In this document: piece after piece, positions 7,857 to 15,703 of the stretch
How the letters are laid out: the number at the start of each line of letters is the position of its first letter
How positions within the stretch are numbered: position 1 is the stretch's first letter
DNA from: Jannaschia formosa
Lineage (GTDB): Bacteria; Pseudomonadota; Alphaproteobacteria; Rhodobacterales; Rhodobacteraceae
Assembly: GCF_003340555.1 (NCBI RefSeq)
Contig: NZ_QPLJ01000026.1
Location: forward strand, 1-49,293
Length of the DNA stretch: 49,293 bases
Reading direction: 5' to 3'
Translations under genes and position numbers: made by a program
The notes under the pieces: model-generated
Seen by the model: only the letters and a program-made list of their open reading frames with translations
Database searches by the model: none
Told to the model about the DNA's origin: nothing

Positions 7857-8977
7857 GGAGCGCTTCCTTCTTCGGTCCGCTCCACGTGGCGGAGGTATCG
7901 GGCGAATTCCGGGTCCTGGATCGACCATTTCCCGAAGACCTTGTGGACGAGGTTGCGGCGCGAGAGCGTGGCCAGGGCGGAGCTGATCCGCCCCTTGCTC
8001 ACCGGCTCGCGGAGCTCGGCCGCCATGTCCTCGAGCGCCGCCCGGCCCGTGAGCCCGTCGCTCCCCTCCGCCAGGCGGACGAGGATCAGCCGGTGCAGCA
8101 CGGTGAGCTCCGCCCAGACGCGGTTGTAGCCCTGCCGCTCAGAATACTCGTCGAGCAACAAACGGTGCGCCTCGCGCAAGCCTGTCCCTGGGCGCAGGGA
8201 CATCGTCTCGAGGGCGCGGCGGAACGCGTAGGGCGAGCGGTCGACTTCCTCGAGAAAGCTCATCGCCTCGGCCGTGTCCGCGCGGCTCCCCGTCGCCGCC
8301 TCCTGGGCGCCGAGCATGTGCTCGACGAACTCGATCCCGAGGGGCGGCAGCGTCTCCTGGATCCCGTAGGCGAGGAAGGGCGCCTCGCGCTCGGCGAACA
8401 TCGCGCGAAGCCCGTCCATGTTCGATCCCGTGAAGATCGCCTTGATCAGCGGGCGGCGCTTGTCGAGGCTCGTGCGCAGGCCTGCTACGAAGCCGCGATG
8501 GCCCTCGGAGGCAAGCTCCTGGATCTCGTCGAGCAGGAGGAGCGCGGGCTTCTCCTGGGTGGCCGGCAGATTGCCGATCAGGTCGTCGAGGTCGAGCTGC
8601 GCCGAAGACGCGCCGACCTCCGCGCCGCCGGAAAGGTCGATCTCGCCGCCGATCCCCATCGGCGCCACGCGCAGCTTCGGCTTCATCTGCCTCCAGGCAT
8701 CGCGGGTGCGCGTCCACAGGCCCGGCTCGGCCAGCGTCGTGCGGAGCGCATGCGCGAGGATCGTCACGGGCGGCTCGGAGGCCTGCCAGAAGCTCGCGTA
8801 GACCACGGAGATGCCGCTCTTTGCCGCCTCCGGCGCGACGTCGCGCAGCAGGAACTGCGTCTTGCCGGTCCGGCGCGGCCCGTAGATCGTGATGGCGTCG
8901 GCGCCCCCGCGCAGCAGGGTCCGCAGGACACGGTCGCGGAACTCGGTCCGCGGGTAATGCCAGGGGTCGGTCGCCAT
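7853..8977 (-). CDS. AAA/archaeal-type ATPase with C-terminal winged helix
   Basis: The product has 374 residues. Walker A is GPRRTGKT at 33-40, Walker B is ALLLLDE at 145-151, and a sensor-like TGSN follows at 183-186. The C-terminal 90 residues (about 280-370) look like a winged helix ending at FGKWSIQDPEFARYLR, as in archaeal-type STAND-like ATPases (ATPase_2 group). These act as conflict, defence or regulatory ATPases; the substrate is unknown. It is the first gene of a two-gene unit with hsdM (4-base overlap). A role as accessory or control protein of the lost type I methylase is inference. Repeated GTCTCGATA sites in front suggest tight transcriptional control. Confidence 0.7.
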   Translation of the reverse strand: MATDPWHYPRTEFRDRVLRTLLRGGADAITIYGPRRTGKTQFLLRDVAPEAAKSGISVVYASFWQASEPPVTILAHALRTTLAEPGLWTRTRDAWRQMKPKLRVAPMGIGGEIDLSGGAEVGASSAQLDLDDLIGNLPATQEKPALLLLDEIQELASEGHRGFVAGLRTSLDKRRPLIKAIFTGSNMDGLRAMFAEREAPFLAYGIQETLPPLGIEFVEHMLGAQEAATGSRADTAEAMSFLEEVDRSPYAFRRALETMSLRPGTGLREAHRLLLDEYSERQGYNRVWAELTVLHRLILVRLAEGSDGLTGRAALEDMAAELREPVSKGRISSALATLSRRNLVHKVFGKWSIQDPEFARYLRHVERTEEGSAP

Positions 8978-8978
8978 T

Positions 8979-9027
8979 GGTCTCTACCTATCGAGACTGG
9001 TCTCGCGGAGCAAGACTTATCGAGACC
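8979..9027. promoter_or_regulatory. Cluster of GTCTCGATA/GAGACC sites before the ATPase gene
   Basis: TATCGAGAC occurs twice in direct repeat (8989-8997 and 9018-9026, 29 bases apart). The first copy is half of a palindrome, CGAGAC-TG-GTCTCG at 8992-9005, and a further GGTCTC lies at 8979-8984 against the start codon. Four half-sites in 49 bases immediately upstream of a start are unlikely by chance and look like an operator array. Which protein binds is unknown; the winged helix of the ATPase itself is one possibility. Confidence 0.55.
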
Positions 9028-9166
9028 ACGCGCGCATTCGGAGCAGGATTGCTCGTCGTCGTCCCCGTTCCGAGGCTATAGCGAGCGCCGTTATCTTGCG
9101 GCCCACGCAAAATCTTGCAGGTGATTCAAGATCCCCCAAGATCCGGCTCGACTCGGCCGCCTCAGG

Positions 9167-9305
9167 TCATCGCCGTGCGCCGATGCGCGGCATGTCCGCC
9201 ACCACGATCTGCTGGCTCGCCGGATCGAAGCAGTAAGTAGATCCGGAGGCACCGCGCCGGGTCGTGGGTGTTGCCGTCCTTCTTCAGGTGCCAGGTCTTC
9301 GCGGG
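9167..9305 (-). pseudogene. Decayed 3' end of an unidentified small gene
   Basis: On the minus strand one frame reads TWHLKKDGNTHDPARCLRIY and the next frame continues YCFDPASQQIVVADMP and ends at a TGA at 9169-9167. A one-base insertion (TACTTACTGC where TACTACTGC would keep the frame) explains the break. No start is visible and a TGA lies upstream in the first frame. The pieces together resemble a small DNA- or RNA-associated protein of mobile DNA, but I do not recognise the family with confidence. The rest of 9028-9535 holds nothing else I can name. Confidence 0.35.
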
Positions 9306-9535
9306 AGACGGGCGCGGGCGTCGCGGTCACCAGGGGGACCCTCCCGGAGTATTCCGACGCGCTATGGCGGGCTACAGGGCCCGCTGGCACTGATCTCCGA
9401 AAGTCCCCGGAACGGCGCCCTCAGGCGGGGCGGTCGTTCCCCGATCCTCCGGCAGCCCTCTGGAGCGGATGGGTCGGGGCCTTGACCGCAGGCCCGTGAT
9501 GCGAAGGAGATCAGGAGGATAGCGAAAGGGAACCC

Positions 9536-10561
9536 ATGATCCAGGTTGCGGATATCGACGCCTTCCAGACGGAACTGCGCATCACCTATCGGGGGGAAAC
9601 CTACCTCGCGCGAGACAATGGCGCGGTGCTGCGCAGGGCCAGTGAGGGCAGGCGCGTCCGGCCGCTCGACGAGACGTGGACCTTCGGTAATCCCTGCGCG
9701 AGCACGGGGTACATGACCCTGGCCGACCACAAGGTGCACCGCATCGTGGCGACCGGGTTCCATGGAGAGGAGCCGAGCCGCAGGCATGTGGTCGACCACA
9801 TCGACACCAACCGCCGCAACAACCGTCCCGAAAATCTTCGCTGGGTCACCCGTCTCGAGAACGTTCTTCTGAACCCGATCACGGCGAAGCGCATCGAGCA
9901 TCTCTACGGGAGCATCGAGGCGTTCCTGGCCAATCCCCGAGAGCCGCAGCGCGGGACCGTGACGCGCGACTTCGAGTGGATGCGCGCGGTGACACCCGAC
10001 GAGGCCGAGGCGAGCCTTGCGCGGATGACGGCCTGGGCCCGGGCCGAGACGCCGCCCGGGGGCGGCGGCTCGCTTGGGGACTGGGTGTTCCGTCGCAGGA
10101 CGGACGCGTCCGGATCCGGCGCGGCGGGGACGCGGCAGGCGCCGTATGAGCAGCCGCGGACGGAACCCGAGCTCGTTGCCTCCAGAACCCCCGGAGCGGC
10201 GCAGCGCTTCTGGCGCGTGCCGGTGGCGTTCCCGCTCTGCCCGAAGCCGTCCGAGCCGGATTCGCTCTCGGTCTATGCCGCACGCCTCGAGCCGGGGGCC
10301 GTCGCCATCGTCTCGCCCTGGGGAGAGACGGTGGTCAATCCCACGGCGACGTCCGCAGACGGAACGGAGATCTACCTTCTCGGCGACATGGGGGAGGAGG
10401 CTGTCAAGCGATGGTCGCTCGCCCGGATCACCCTCGAGAACGGCAGCCTCGTCCACGAGAGCCACGGTACGTTCTTCAGCCACGAAGGCGCCGAGAACGA
10501 CTTCATGGAGCTGCGAGGGCCGCCGAGGACGACCGAGGACTCGATCGACGATTACTGCTGA
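9536..10561 (+). CDS. HNH endonuclease (NUMOD4/HNH_3-like) with unassigned C-terminal domain
   Basis: The product has 341 residues. An N-terminal region (about 12-78) resembles NUMOD4-type modules of homing endonucleases (YLARDNGAVLRR). It is followed by the HNH_3 core HVVDHIDTNRRNNRPENLRW at 84-103, with His88, Asn96 and Asn100 in metal and catalytic positions. Residues 140-200 are Gly/Ala/Pro-rich and may be a linker. Residues 205-330 form a second conserved-looking domain containing FFSHEGAENDF and the end SIDDYC, of unknown role. Free-standing HNH nucleases of this type are common in phages and islands. It stands alone, with more than 1 kb of non-coding, repeat-rich DNA downstream. Confidence 0.75.
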   Translation: MIQVADIDAFQTELRITYRGETYLARDNGAVLRRASEGRRVRPLDETWTFGNPCASTGYMTLADHKVHRIVATGFHGEEPSRRHVVDHIDTNRRNNRPENLRWVTRLENVLLNPITAKRIEHLYGSIEAFLANPREPQRGTVTRDFEWMRAVTPDEAEASLARMTAWARAETPPGGGGSLGDWVFRRRTDASGSGAAGTRQAPYEQPRTEPELVASRTPGAAQRFWRVPVAFPLCPKPSEPDSLSVYAARLEPGAVAIVSPWGETVVNPTATSADGTEIYLLGDMGEEAVKRWSLARITLENGSLVHESHGTFFSHEGAENDFMELRGPPRTTEDSIDDYC

Positions 10562-11118
10562 ACGGGCGGCCAGGATCGCCGGGCCGCAGGAATCCGGCAT
10601 GTGCCCGGCCGCCCGCCCAGGCCGCCCTCGGCCCCGGGCTCCCGGAGGCCCCGTGGCGCCACGAGGGCCTCTACGTGCCCCTGTCGTGCCTCCCGGTGCC
10701 TCCAGGCCCCGGGAGGGGCCTCTCAGCGCCTCTGCGTGGCCCGGCGGCCTGCGCATCCCATCCCTGGCCCCGCGGCCCCCTGGAGGCGCTCTCCGGGCCT
10801 CTCAGCGCCCCGCTGACCCTCCGGGTACCGGAGAGCCCCCAGGACGTCCCTGAAGCGCCAGGCAGGCTCTCCACGCCTCCCAGGGGCGGTGGAGGGACCC
10901 ACGCCCCGGGAGCGGCCCCCTCAGCGCCTCCAGGAGCCCTCCCGGGGTCCCCGACCACCACCCCGGTGCCCTCGGGGACGGGAGACAGCCTCCGGCGGCT
11001 TTCGTGGGGCAGGGGCCTTCCGGGAGGAAACCTCCTCGTCCAGCGCCCCGGACCTCCGTCGGGAGCACCCCCGTGGCTCCGGAAGGCCGCCTCGAAGCGG
11101 CCTCGAAGGCGCCCCTGA
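10562..11118. other. Very G+C-rich non-coding stretch with short repeats and palindromes
   Basis: Frames are open on both strands only because of base composition; their products are Pro/Arg/Gly runs without family likeness. The tract is full of CCTCC and GGGAGG blocks. CCTCTCAGCGCC occurs at 10719-10730 and 10798-10809, with a shorter CCTCAGCGCC at 10919-10928. CTCCGGGTACCGGAG at 10819-10833 is a near-perfect palindrome. It could be a structured RNA, a regulatory or replication-linked spacer, or degenerate DNA; nothing decides between these. Confidence 0.45.
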
Positions 11119-11149
11119 AAATGCGAGCGAAATCAGTTACTTGCGGATC

Positions 11150-11567
11150 TGTAATAATCCGACACGGCTAAGATACTGATCGCAAACGATTATTACAATA
11201 TTACAGTATTACACTCCAGGATGAGTGTATCGCGTGTGTGTGCGTGCGTGCGTGCGCGTATGCGTGTGTGTGTGCACGTGTAGTACTTTGTCTGAATCTT
11301 GTAATAGTGTAATAATATATATAAAAGATAAGCAGATCAATGCTTTGCACCTATTACATCATGTGTAACAGGCCGCCGCGTTGTAATAATCAACGTCGCC
11401 TCGGAAAGCATTGTGAAGTAACGAAAAAAGGCGTTTGAGCGTTATTACAAACTTTCGGCCGCACGGCTCCGGGCGCCAGATCGGGGGTCGCCGGGGTGGG
11501 TCCGGCGTCGCCCCGATGAGCCCGGAATCCCGTCCCGGCCGCCCCCGGCTCGCCCCGGATTATTACA
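11150..11567. repeat. Iteron-like array of TGTAATAN/NTATTACA octamers
   Basis: Ten copies of TGTAATA or its complement TATTACA lie within 418 bases: minus-sense at 11190, 11198, 11206, 11351, 11442 and 11560 (octamer starts), plus-sense at 11150, 11300, 11308 and 11382, and a degenerate TGTAACAG at 11364. The copies at 11190, 11198 and 11206 abut in exact 8-base register, as do those at 11300 and 11308. The region from about 11120 to 11450 is A+T-rich in a G+C-rich surrounding. Tandem iterons beside an A+T-rich segment are typical of replication origins or centromere-like sites, and also of multi-site operators. No rep, par or initiator gene is nearby. Confidence 0.7.
11231..11282. repeat. 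52-bp alternating pyrimidine-purine tract
   Basis: Every dinucleotide step from 11231 to 11282 is pyrimidine-purine (CG, TG, TA or CA), mostly TG and TGCG repeats. Such tracts favour left-handed Z-DNA and are simple-sequence repeats rarely seen at this length in bacteria. It lies between the two tandem blocks of the octamer array. Confidence 0.8.
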
Positions 11568-11670
11568 AGTCGACCGCCGGGGGCGCCCCCGACCCGCCTC
11601 CCCGGAGCGTCCCCGCGCCGGGACCGCAGTCCCCGTTCCGGCGGCTTTCCAGGGCCCGTTCCGACGGTCG

Positions 11671-12033
11671 ACGCTGCCTGGCCTGATCCTGTTGCCGATG
11701 GCGCTGATCGTCGAGCCGCAGCTCCCGCCCCTGACGGCGACGAACCTTGCCGGACTGCTCCGGCTCGGCGTGATCGGAGCTGCGGCCAGCTATGTGCTCT
11801 GGTTCCGGGGTGTCGCCCGCCTCGAACCCGGCGCGGTCTCGATGCTCGGCATGATGAGTCCCATGACGGCCGTGATCCTCGGCTGGGTCGTGCTGGGCCA
11901 GTCCCTGTCGCCGCTGCAGGGGCTCGGTGCCGCCATCATCCTTGGTTCGGTCTGGGCGGGACAGCGGGCCAACCGCCCATCAACTGACACCACCCCTGTG
12001 CTTCCAACCCCATCGCCGGCGAAAGCCGCATGA
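11671..12033 (+). pseudogene. 3' fragment of an EamA/DMT transporter gene
   Basis: The frame from about 11671 encodes LPGLILLPMALIVEP, then LLRLGVIGAAASYVLWFRGV and LGWVVLGQSLSPLQGLGAAI. These are the last three to four membrane segments of an EamA (drug/metabolite transporter) protein. EamA proteins are about 290 residues with ten segments; only about 120 remain, and the sequence upstream is the non-coding island. A TTG at 11692 and an ATG at 11698 are in frame, but no Shine-Dalgarno sequence precedes them. The gene was therefore cut by the event that placed the repeat-rich DNA here. Its stop overlaps a possible upstream start of the next gene (ATGA at 12030). Confidence 0.75.
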
Positions 12034-12059
12034 TCGCCATTCCAGAAAGGATTATCCGA

Positions 12060-12737
12060 ATGCCCGTTCTCACGATCACCCCCGATCTCGCATGGAAAGC
12101 GCGCCTTGCCGGGCTGCTCTACTTCGTCATCATCACTGCGGGCCTCGGCGCCGAGCTTGGCTTACGGGGCCCGCTGATCGACTTCAGCGATGCCGATGCC
12201 ACCGCCGCCGCGATCCTCACGGCACCCGCCCGGTTCCGCCTCGCCATCGCCGCCGATCTCGTGATGGCGCTCAGCGATGCGGGGCTTGCGATCCTGCTCT
12301 ATCTGATCTTCCGCACCATGGCGCCGGGCCTTGCCCTCTCGGCGATGGTGTTCCGCCTGATCCAGACGGTGCTGATCGCTGCAAGCCTCATGGCGCTACT
12401 GACGGCCTTGCTCGTGCTGACCCGCGCCGAGGGTCTGACCGACGCTCCGACGCTGGCGCTGGTGTTCCTCGACCTGCACGCGCACGGCTACGACCTCGGG
12501 CTTGTCTTCTTCGGCAGGAACAGCCTGATCATGGGCTTGCTGGTGTGGCACTCAGGCCTCTTCGCGAAGGTATTCGGTGCGGGGTTGGCGCTGGCCGGAC
12601 TGGTCTATCTGACCGGCAGCGGCCTGCGGTTCTTCGCCCCCGACCTGTCATCGGCGTTCATGCCCGCCTATGGAGTGACGATCTTCGCCGAGACGGCGTT
12701 CTGTCTGCGCCTGCTTTTGCAACGAGGCGTGTCATGA
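12060..12737 (+). CDS. DUF4386 integral membrane protein
   Basis: The product has 225 residues and about six hydrophobic segments. The order ARLAGLLYFVIITAGLGAE, LAIAADLVMALSDAGLAILL and the conserved HAHGYDLGLVFFG is that of DUF4386 proteins, whose function is unknown. The start at 12060 is preferred because AGAAAGGA lies 8 bases before it; an ATG at 12030 overlapping the EamA stop is the alternative and would add ten polar residues. It opens a four-gene plus-strand group (DUF4386, DUF6544, serine hydrolase, M23) that converges on the large minus-strand hydrolase operon. Confidence 0.8.
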   Translation: MPVLTITPDLAWKARLAGLLYFVIITAGLGAELGLRGPLIDFSDADATAAAILTAPARFRLAIAADLVMALSDAGLAILLYLIFRTMAPGLALSAMVFRLIQTVLIAASLMALLTALLVLTRAEGLTDAPTLALVFLDLHAHGYDLGLVFFGRNSLIMGLLVWHSGLFAKVFGAGLALAGLVYLTGSGLRFFAPDLSSAFMPAYGVTIFAETAFCLRLLLQRGVS

Positions 12738-12883
12738 TCCCGGCCTCTTCCCAAACGCCACGCCCCGCCGTCCCCCTTTTGGCATGGCAGATTGCGGTCA
12801 GACATCCCGTCGCACATGCCCGCGCTCGGGACCCGGAGACCCCCTGTGACGTCGGATATCGTTCGTGGTATTTTCTCACCTGA
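12734..12883 (+). CDS. Possible 49-residue peptide or gene remnant
   Basis: An ATG in a 4-base ATGA overlap with the DUF4386 stop opens a frame of 49 codons ending FLT. The sequence (start IPASSQTPRPAVPLLAWQI) is like no family I know. It may be the 5' stump of a lost operon gene, or chance. Beyond it, up to 12943, only a weak AAGGA well before the next ATG is seen. Confidence 0.2.
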   Translation: MIPASSQTPRPAVPLLAWQIAVRHPVAHARARDPETPCDVGYRSWYFLT

Positions 12884-12943
12884 TTTTTCGCTCCACGCGT
12901 CGAACGGACTCTCAGGAGACGAAGAAGGACCTCAACACCTGTC

Positions 12944-13783
12944 ATGAAAGCACTCATCGCTCTTGTCCCGATCGTCGGTATCGGCGTCCTCTCGCTGGGG
13001 CTTCTGCTGTTCCTGGATCGACGCGCCGATCGCCTGGAGCGGGAAAGGCTGACCGCGCTCCAACCCGCGGCGCCCGAGCCATTCGATCCGCGGATGGTGG
13101 CGGACCTGCCCGAACCCGCCCGGCGCTATTTCGGCTACACGATCCGCCCGGGCACACCGATCCTTCCGGTGGCGGAGATCGAGATGCGCGGAGAGTTCAG
13201 TCTCGGCACTAAGCAGGCCCCCAACTACCAGCCGATGGAGGCGCACCAGATCCTTGCCGCGCCGGAGGGATTCGTCTGGGCCATACGCACGACCGGCGGC
13301 ATGCCCGTATCCGGATCGGATTCCGGCCGCTGGACACGGTTCCGCATCTTCGGACTGATCCCGGTGGCCCGTCTCGGCGGCGATCCGGACCACACGCGTT
13401 CGGCCTATGGGCGGTATGTGGGCGAGGCCGTGATCTGGTCACCGGCCGCGGTGCTGCCCGGGCCAGGTGTGTCTTGGGAGGCGGTGGACGAGGATACCGC
13501 CCGCGTAACGGTCGCGCATGGCGGCCTCGCACAGGCCGTGGATGTCACCGTCGATGCCGAGGGCCGGCCCGTCACGGCCGTCTTCCAGCGCTGGAGCAAT
13601 GCCAATCCGGACAAGGAGCACCGGTTGCAGCCCTTCGGCGCGACCATGTCCGACTTCCGCGAGGTCGGCGGATACCGCCTGCCGTTCCGCGTCGAGGCGG
13701 GCAACCTCTATGGCACGGAGGCCTACTTCCCGTTCTTCCGCGCCGAGGTGACCTCCATCAGCTTTCCCGGCGCAGAGCCATGA
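12944..13783 (+). CDS. DUF6544 family protein with N-terminal membrane anchor
   Basis: The product has 279 residues. Residues 1-25 are hydrophobic (LIALVPIVGIGVLSLGLLLF) and would anchor the protein in the inner membrane or act as a signal. DLPEPARRYFGYTIRPGTPI at about 55-74 is the DUF6544 signature, followed by a beta-rich body with YGRYVGEAVIWSPAAVLPG. The family is of unknown function and often sits beside small-molecule-modifying enzymes. No strong Shine-Dalgarno sequence is near the ATG. The stop overlaps the next start by 4 bases, so it is coupled to the serine hydrolase. Confidence 0.75.
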   Translation: MKALIALVPIVGIGVLSLGLLLFLDRRADRLERERLTALQPAAPEPFDPRMVADLPEPARRYFGYTIRPGTPILPVAEIEMRGEFSLGTKQAPNYQPMEAHQILAAPEGFVWAIRTTGGMPVSGSDSGRWTRFRIFGLIPVARLGGDPDHTRSAYGRYVGEAVIWSPAAVLPGPGVSWEAVDEDTARVTVAHGGLAQAVDVTVDAEGRPVTAVFQRWSNANPDKEHRLQPFGATMSDFREVGGYRLPFRVEAGNLYGTEAYFPFFRAEVTSISFPGAEP

Positions 13784-15666
13784 GTTGGACGGCCCGAAGG
13801 CGCGCGCTGTCTGTCGTCACAGCTATGGCCCTCTGGCCGGTCGTCGCGGTTGCTGCGCTCGCGGACGAGGATGCGGAGATTGCCACGCGGCTCGATGCGC
13901 TGGCCGACGCTGTCATGGTGACCGATCAGGTCCCGGGCGCCATCGCAGCCGTGGTCAGCGGCGACACGGTGATCCTGCGCGGCTATGGGATCGCCGATCT
14001 CGACGGCGGGATTGCGGCCGGTCCGGACGACACACGCTTCGAGATCGGCTCGATCACCAAGCTCTTCACCTGGATCGCGGTCATGATGCTGGTCGAGGAG
14101 GGGCGTCTCGACCTCGGGTCGGACGTGGCGCAATACCTTTGGGACGTGGAGGTGCCGGGGACCGAGCCGCTGACGCTCACGCAGCTGATGAGCCACCGCG
14201 GCGGCTTCGAGGAGAGCTACGCGATTTTCGATCCGGCCGTGGCGACGCTGCCCCGTGCCGAGGCGCTGTCGGTCGCGGCGCCCGACCAGGTCTTTCCGCG
14301 CGGCGAGATCACCTCCTATTCCAATTGGGGCGCGGCGCTGGCGGGGCACGTCGTCGAGGAGGTGTCCGGGCAGCCGTGGGAGAGCTTCGTCGAGGCGCGC
14401 ATCCTGGGTCCGCTCGGCATGGACGACACGACTACGGCCGAGCGGCTGCGGCGGCCGGATCAGCCCCCGCTGGCCGGCAGCTACCGCATGCAGGGCGGCG
14501 TCGCGCATCCGGCCTTCCGGGTCGATATCGGCGCCTTCGGACCTGCCGGCGCCATCGCCAGCACCGCTGCCGACATGGCGCGCTTCCTGCGGTTCCTCAT
14601 GGGGAACGGCGCGCTCGATGGGGTGCGCCTCCTGCAACCCGAGACGATGGTGCGCCTACGCACACGTCTCTTCGACGACCGGCCGCAGGCGGCGGACATG
14701 GCGCACGGGTTTCAGGCGCGGCCCATGTGCGGCGCCACGGTTTACGGCCATGGCGGCGGCGTGGACGAGTTTCTCTCCAACCTCGCTTTCATCCCCGAGA
14801 TCGGCGCCGGAGTGTTCCTCTCGCAGAACGGGGGCAAGGGCGCAGATCTGCCGCTAATGGTGCCGACGGAAATCATCGGCGTGCTGGCAGCGCGGTCCGG
14901 GCTGGAGGCGGCCGCGCCAAAGCCTGTGGCCGATGCCGCCGCCCGCGCCGTCGAGGCGGCAGGGCGCTACCTCACGAACCGCCGGACGTTCTCGGGACCG
15001 GGGCAGCTTCTGGCGGCACTTTCACCCATGACCGTGACCGCACTGCCCGATGGCACGCTGCTGATCCCGACGCCGCTGTCGCAGGGGCCCGTGCGCCACG
15101 ACCCCGTCGCGCCCGATATCTGGCAGGACGCCCACGGCGCGCGCGTGGCCTTTCTGCGGGACGGGACGGGGCGGATCACGCGGCTTGCCGACGGGACGGG
15201 CGCGCAGACCCACGAACGGCTGCGGGGCCTGGCCGATCCGGTCTGGCTGTGGCTGGCGCTGGGGCTGGCGGCGCTGCTCTCGGTCTCGAGCCTTCTGGGA
15301 CTCACATGGCGGCATGGCCTGCACGGCGGCACGAGGGCAGGCACGCTGGTCACTGCCGTTCCGCTGGCCGGCGCGCTCTCGGTCATCGGGCTGATCGGAG
15401 CGGGCGCCGCGGCGGGCCTCGCGGCGTCACGACTCGGCTCGCAGTTCCTTTTCGACCAGCCGCAACCGACGCTGGAATCCTTCCTTGCGATGGGCGACGT
15501 GGTGGCGATCATGGCCGCAGCCGCGCTCGTGGCGCTCGTACCGATCTGGCGCGTCGCGGGCTGGAGCCTCTGGCGGCGCATCCACGACACGTTCTTCGCG
15601 TTTTCGCTCGCGGCCCTCGCGGCCTTCCTGCTGCGCTGGGGGCTGGCCTTCGGCGGGCCGATCTGA
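13780..15666 (+). CDS. Serine hydrolase (beta-lactamase class C fold) with C-terminal membrane domain
   Basis: The product has 628 residues. A signal peptide covers about 1-27. The penicillin-binding/class C beta-lactamase fold follows, with SITK (nucleophile Ser91, Lys94), YSN at 180-182 and an HGG at 324-326 as third motif. After residue 490 there are about five membrane segments (WLWLALGLAALLSVSSLLGL and others) reaching the C-terminus. The enzyme half would face the periplasm. Family members include D-aminopeptidases, esterases and peptidoglycan carboxypeptidases; the substrate here is unknown. The start is fixed by the ATGA overlap with DUF6544. Two further hydrolases of this fold lie in the converging operon, with nucleophiles at similar positions. 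Confidence 0.85.
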   Translation: MSWTARRRALSVVTAMALWPVVAVAALADEDAEIATRLDALADAVMVTDQVPGAIAAVVSGDTVILRGYGIADLDGGIAAGPDDTRFEIGSITKLFTWIAVMMLVEEGRLDLGSDVAQYLWDVEVPGTEPLTLTQLMSHRGGFEESYAIFDPAVATLPRAEALSVAAPDQVFPRGEITSYSNWGAALAGHVVEEVSGQPWESFVEARILGPLGMDDTTTAERLRRPDQPPLAGSYRMQGGVAHPAFRVDIGAFGPAGAIASTAADMARFLRFLMGNGALDGVRLLQPETMVRLRTRLFDDRPQAADMAHGFQARPMCGATVYGHGGGVDEFLSNLAFIPEIGAGVFLSQNGGKGADLPLMVPTEIIGVLAARSGLEAAAPKPVADAAARAVEAAGRYLTNRRTFSGPGQLLAALSPMTVTALPDGTLLIPTPLSQGPVRHDPVAPDIWQDAHGARVAFLRDGTGRITRLADGTGAQTHERLRGLADPVWLWLALGLAALLSVSSLLGLTWRHGLHGGTRAGTLVTAVPLAGALSVIGLIGAGAAAGLAASRLGSQFLFDQPQPTLESFLAMGDVVAIMAAAALVALVPIWRVAGWSLWRRIHDTFFAFSLAALAAFLLRWGLAFGGPI

Positions 15667-15703
15667 TGCACGTCTCGCGGGGTTTCGGAAGGAAGGCTTC
15701 GCC

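Noticed and set aside
7206-9124. Long plus-strand frames of 307 and 412 codons
   Set aside because: Both are antisense to the hsdM remnant and the AAA ATPase, whose motifs are clear.
11150-11567. CRISPR-like array
   Set aside because: The repeated unit is only 8 bases, in both orientations with irregular spacing, and no cas gene is present. Iterons or operators fit better.
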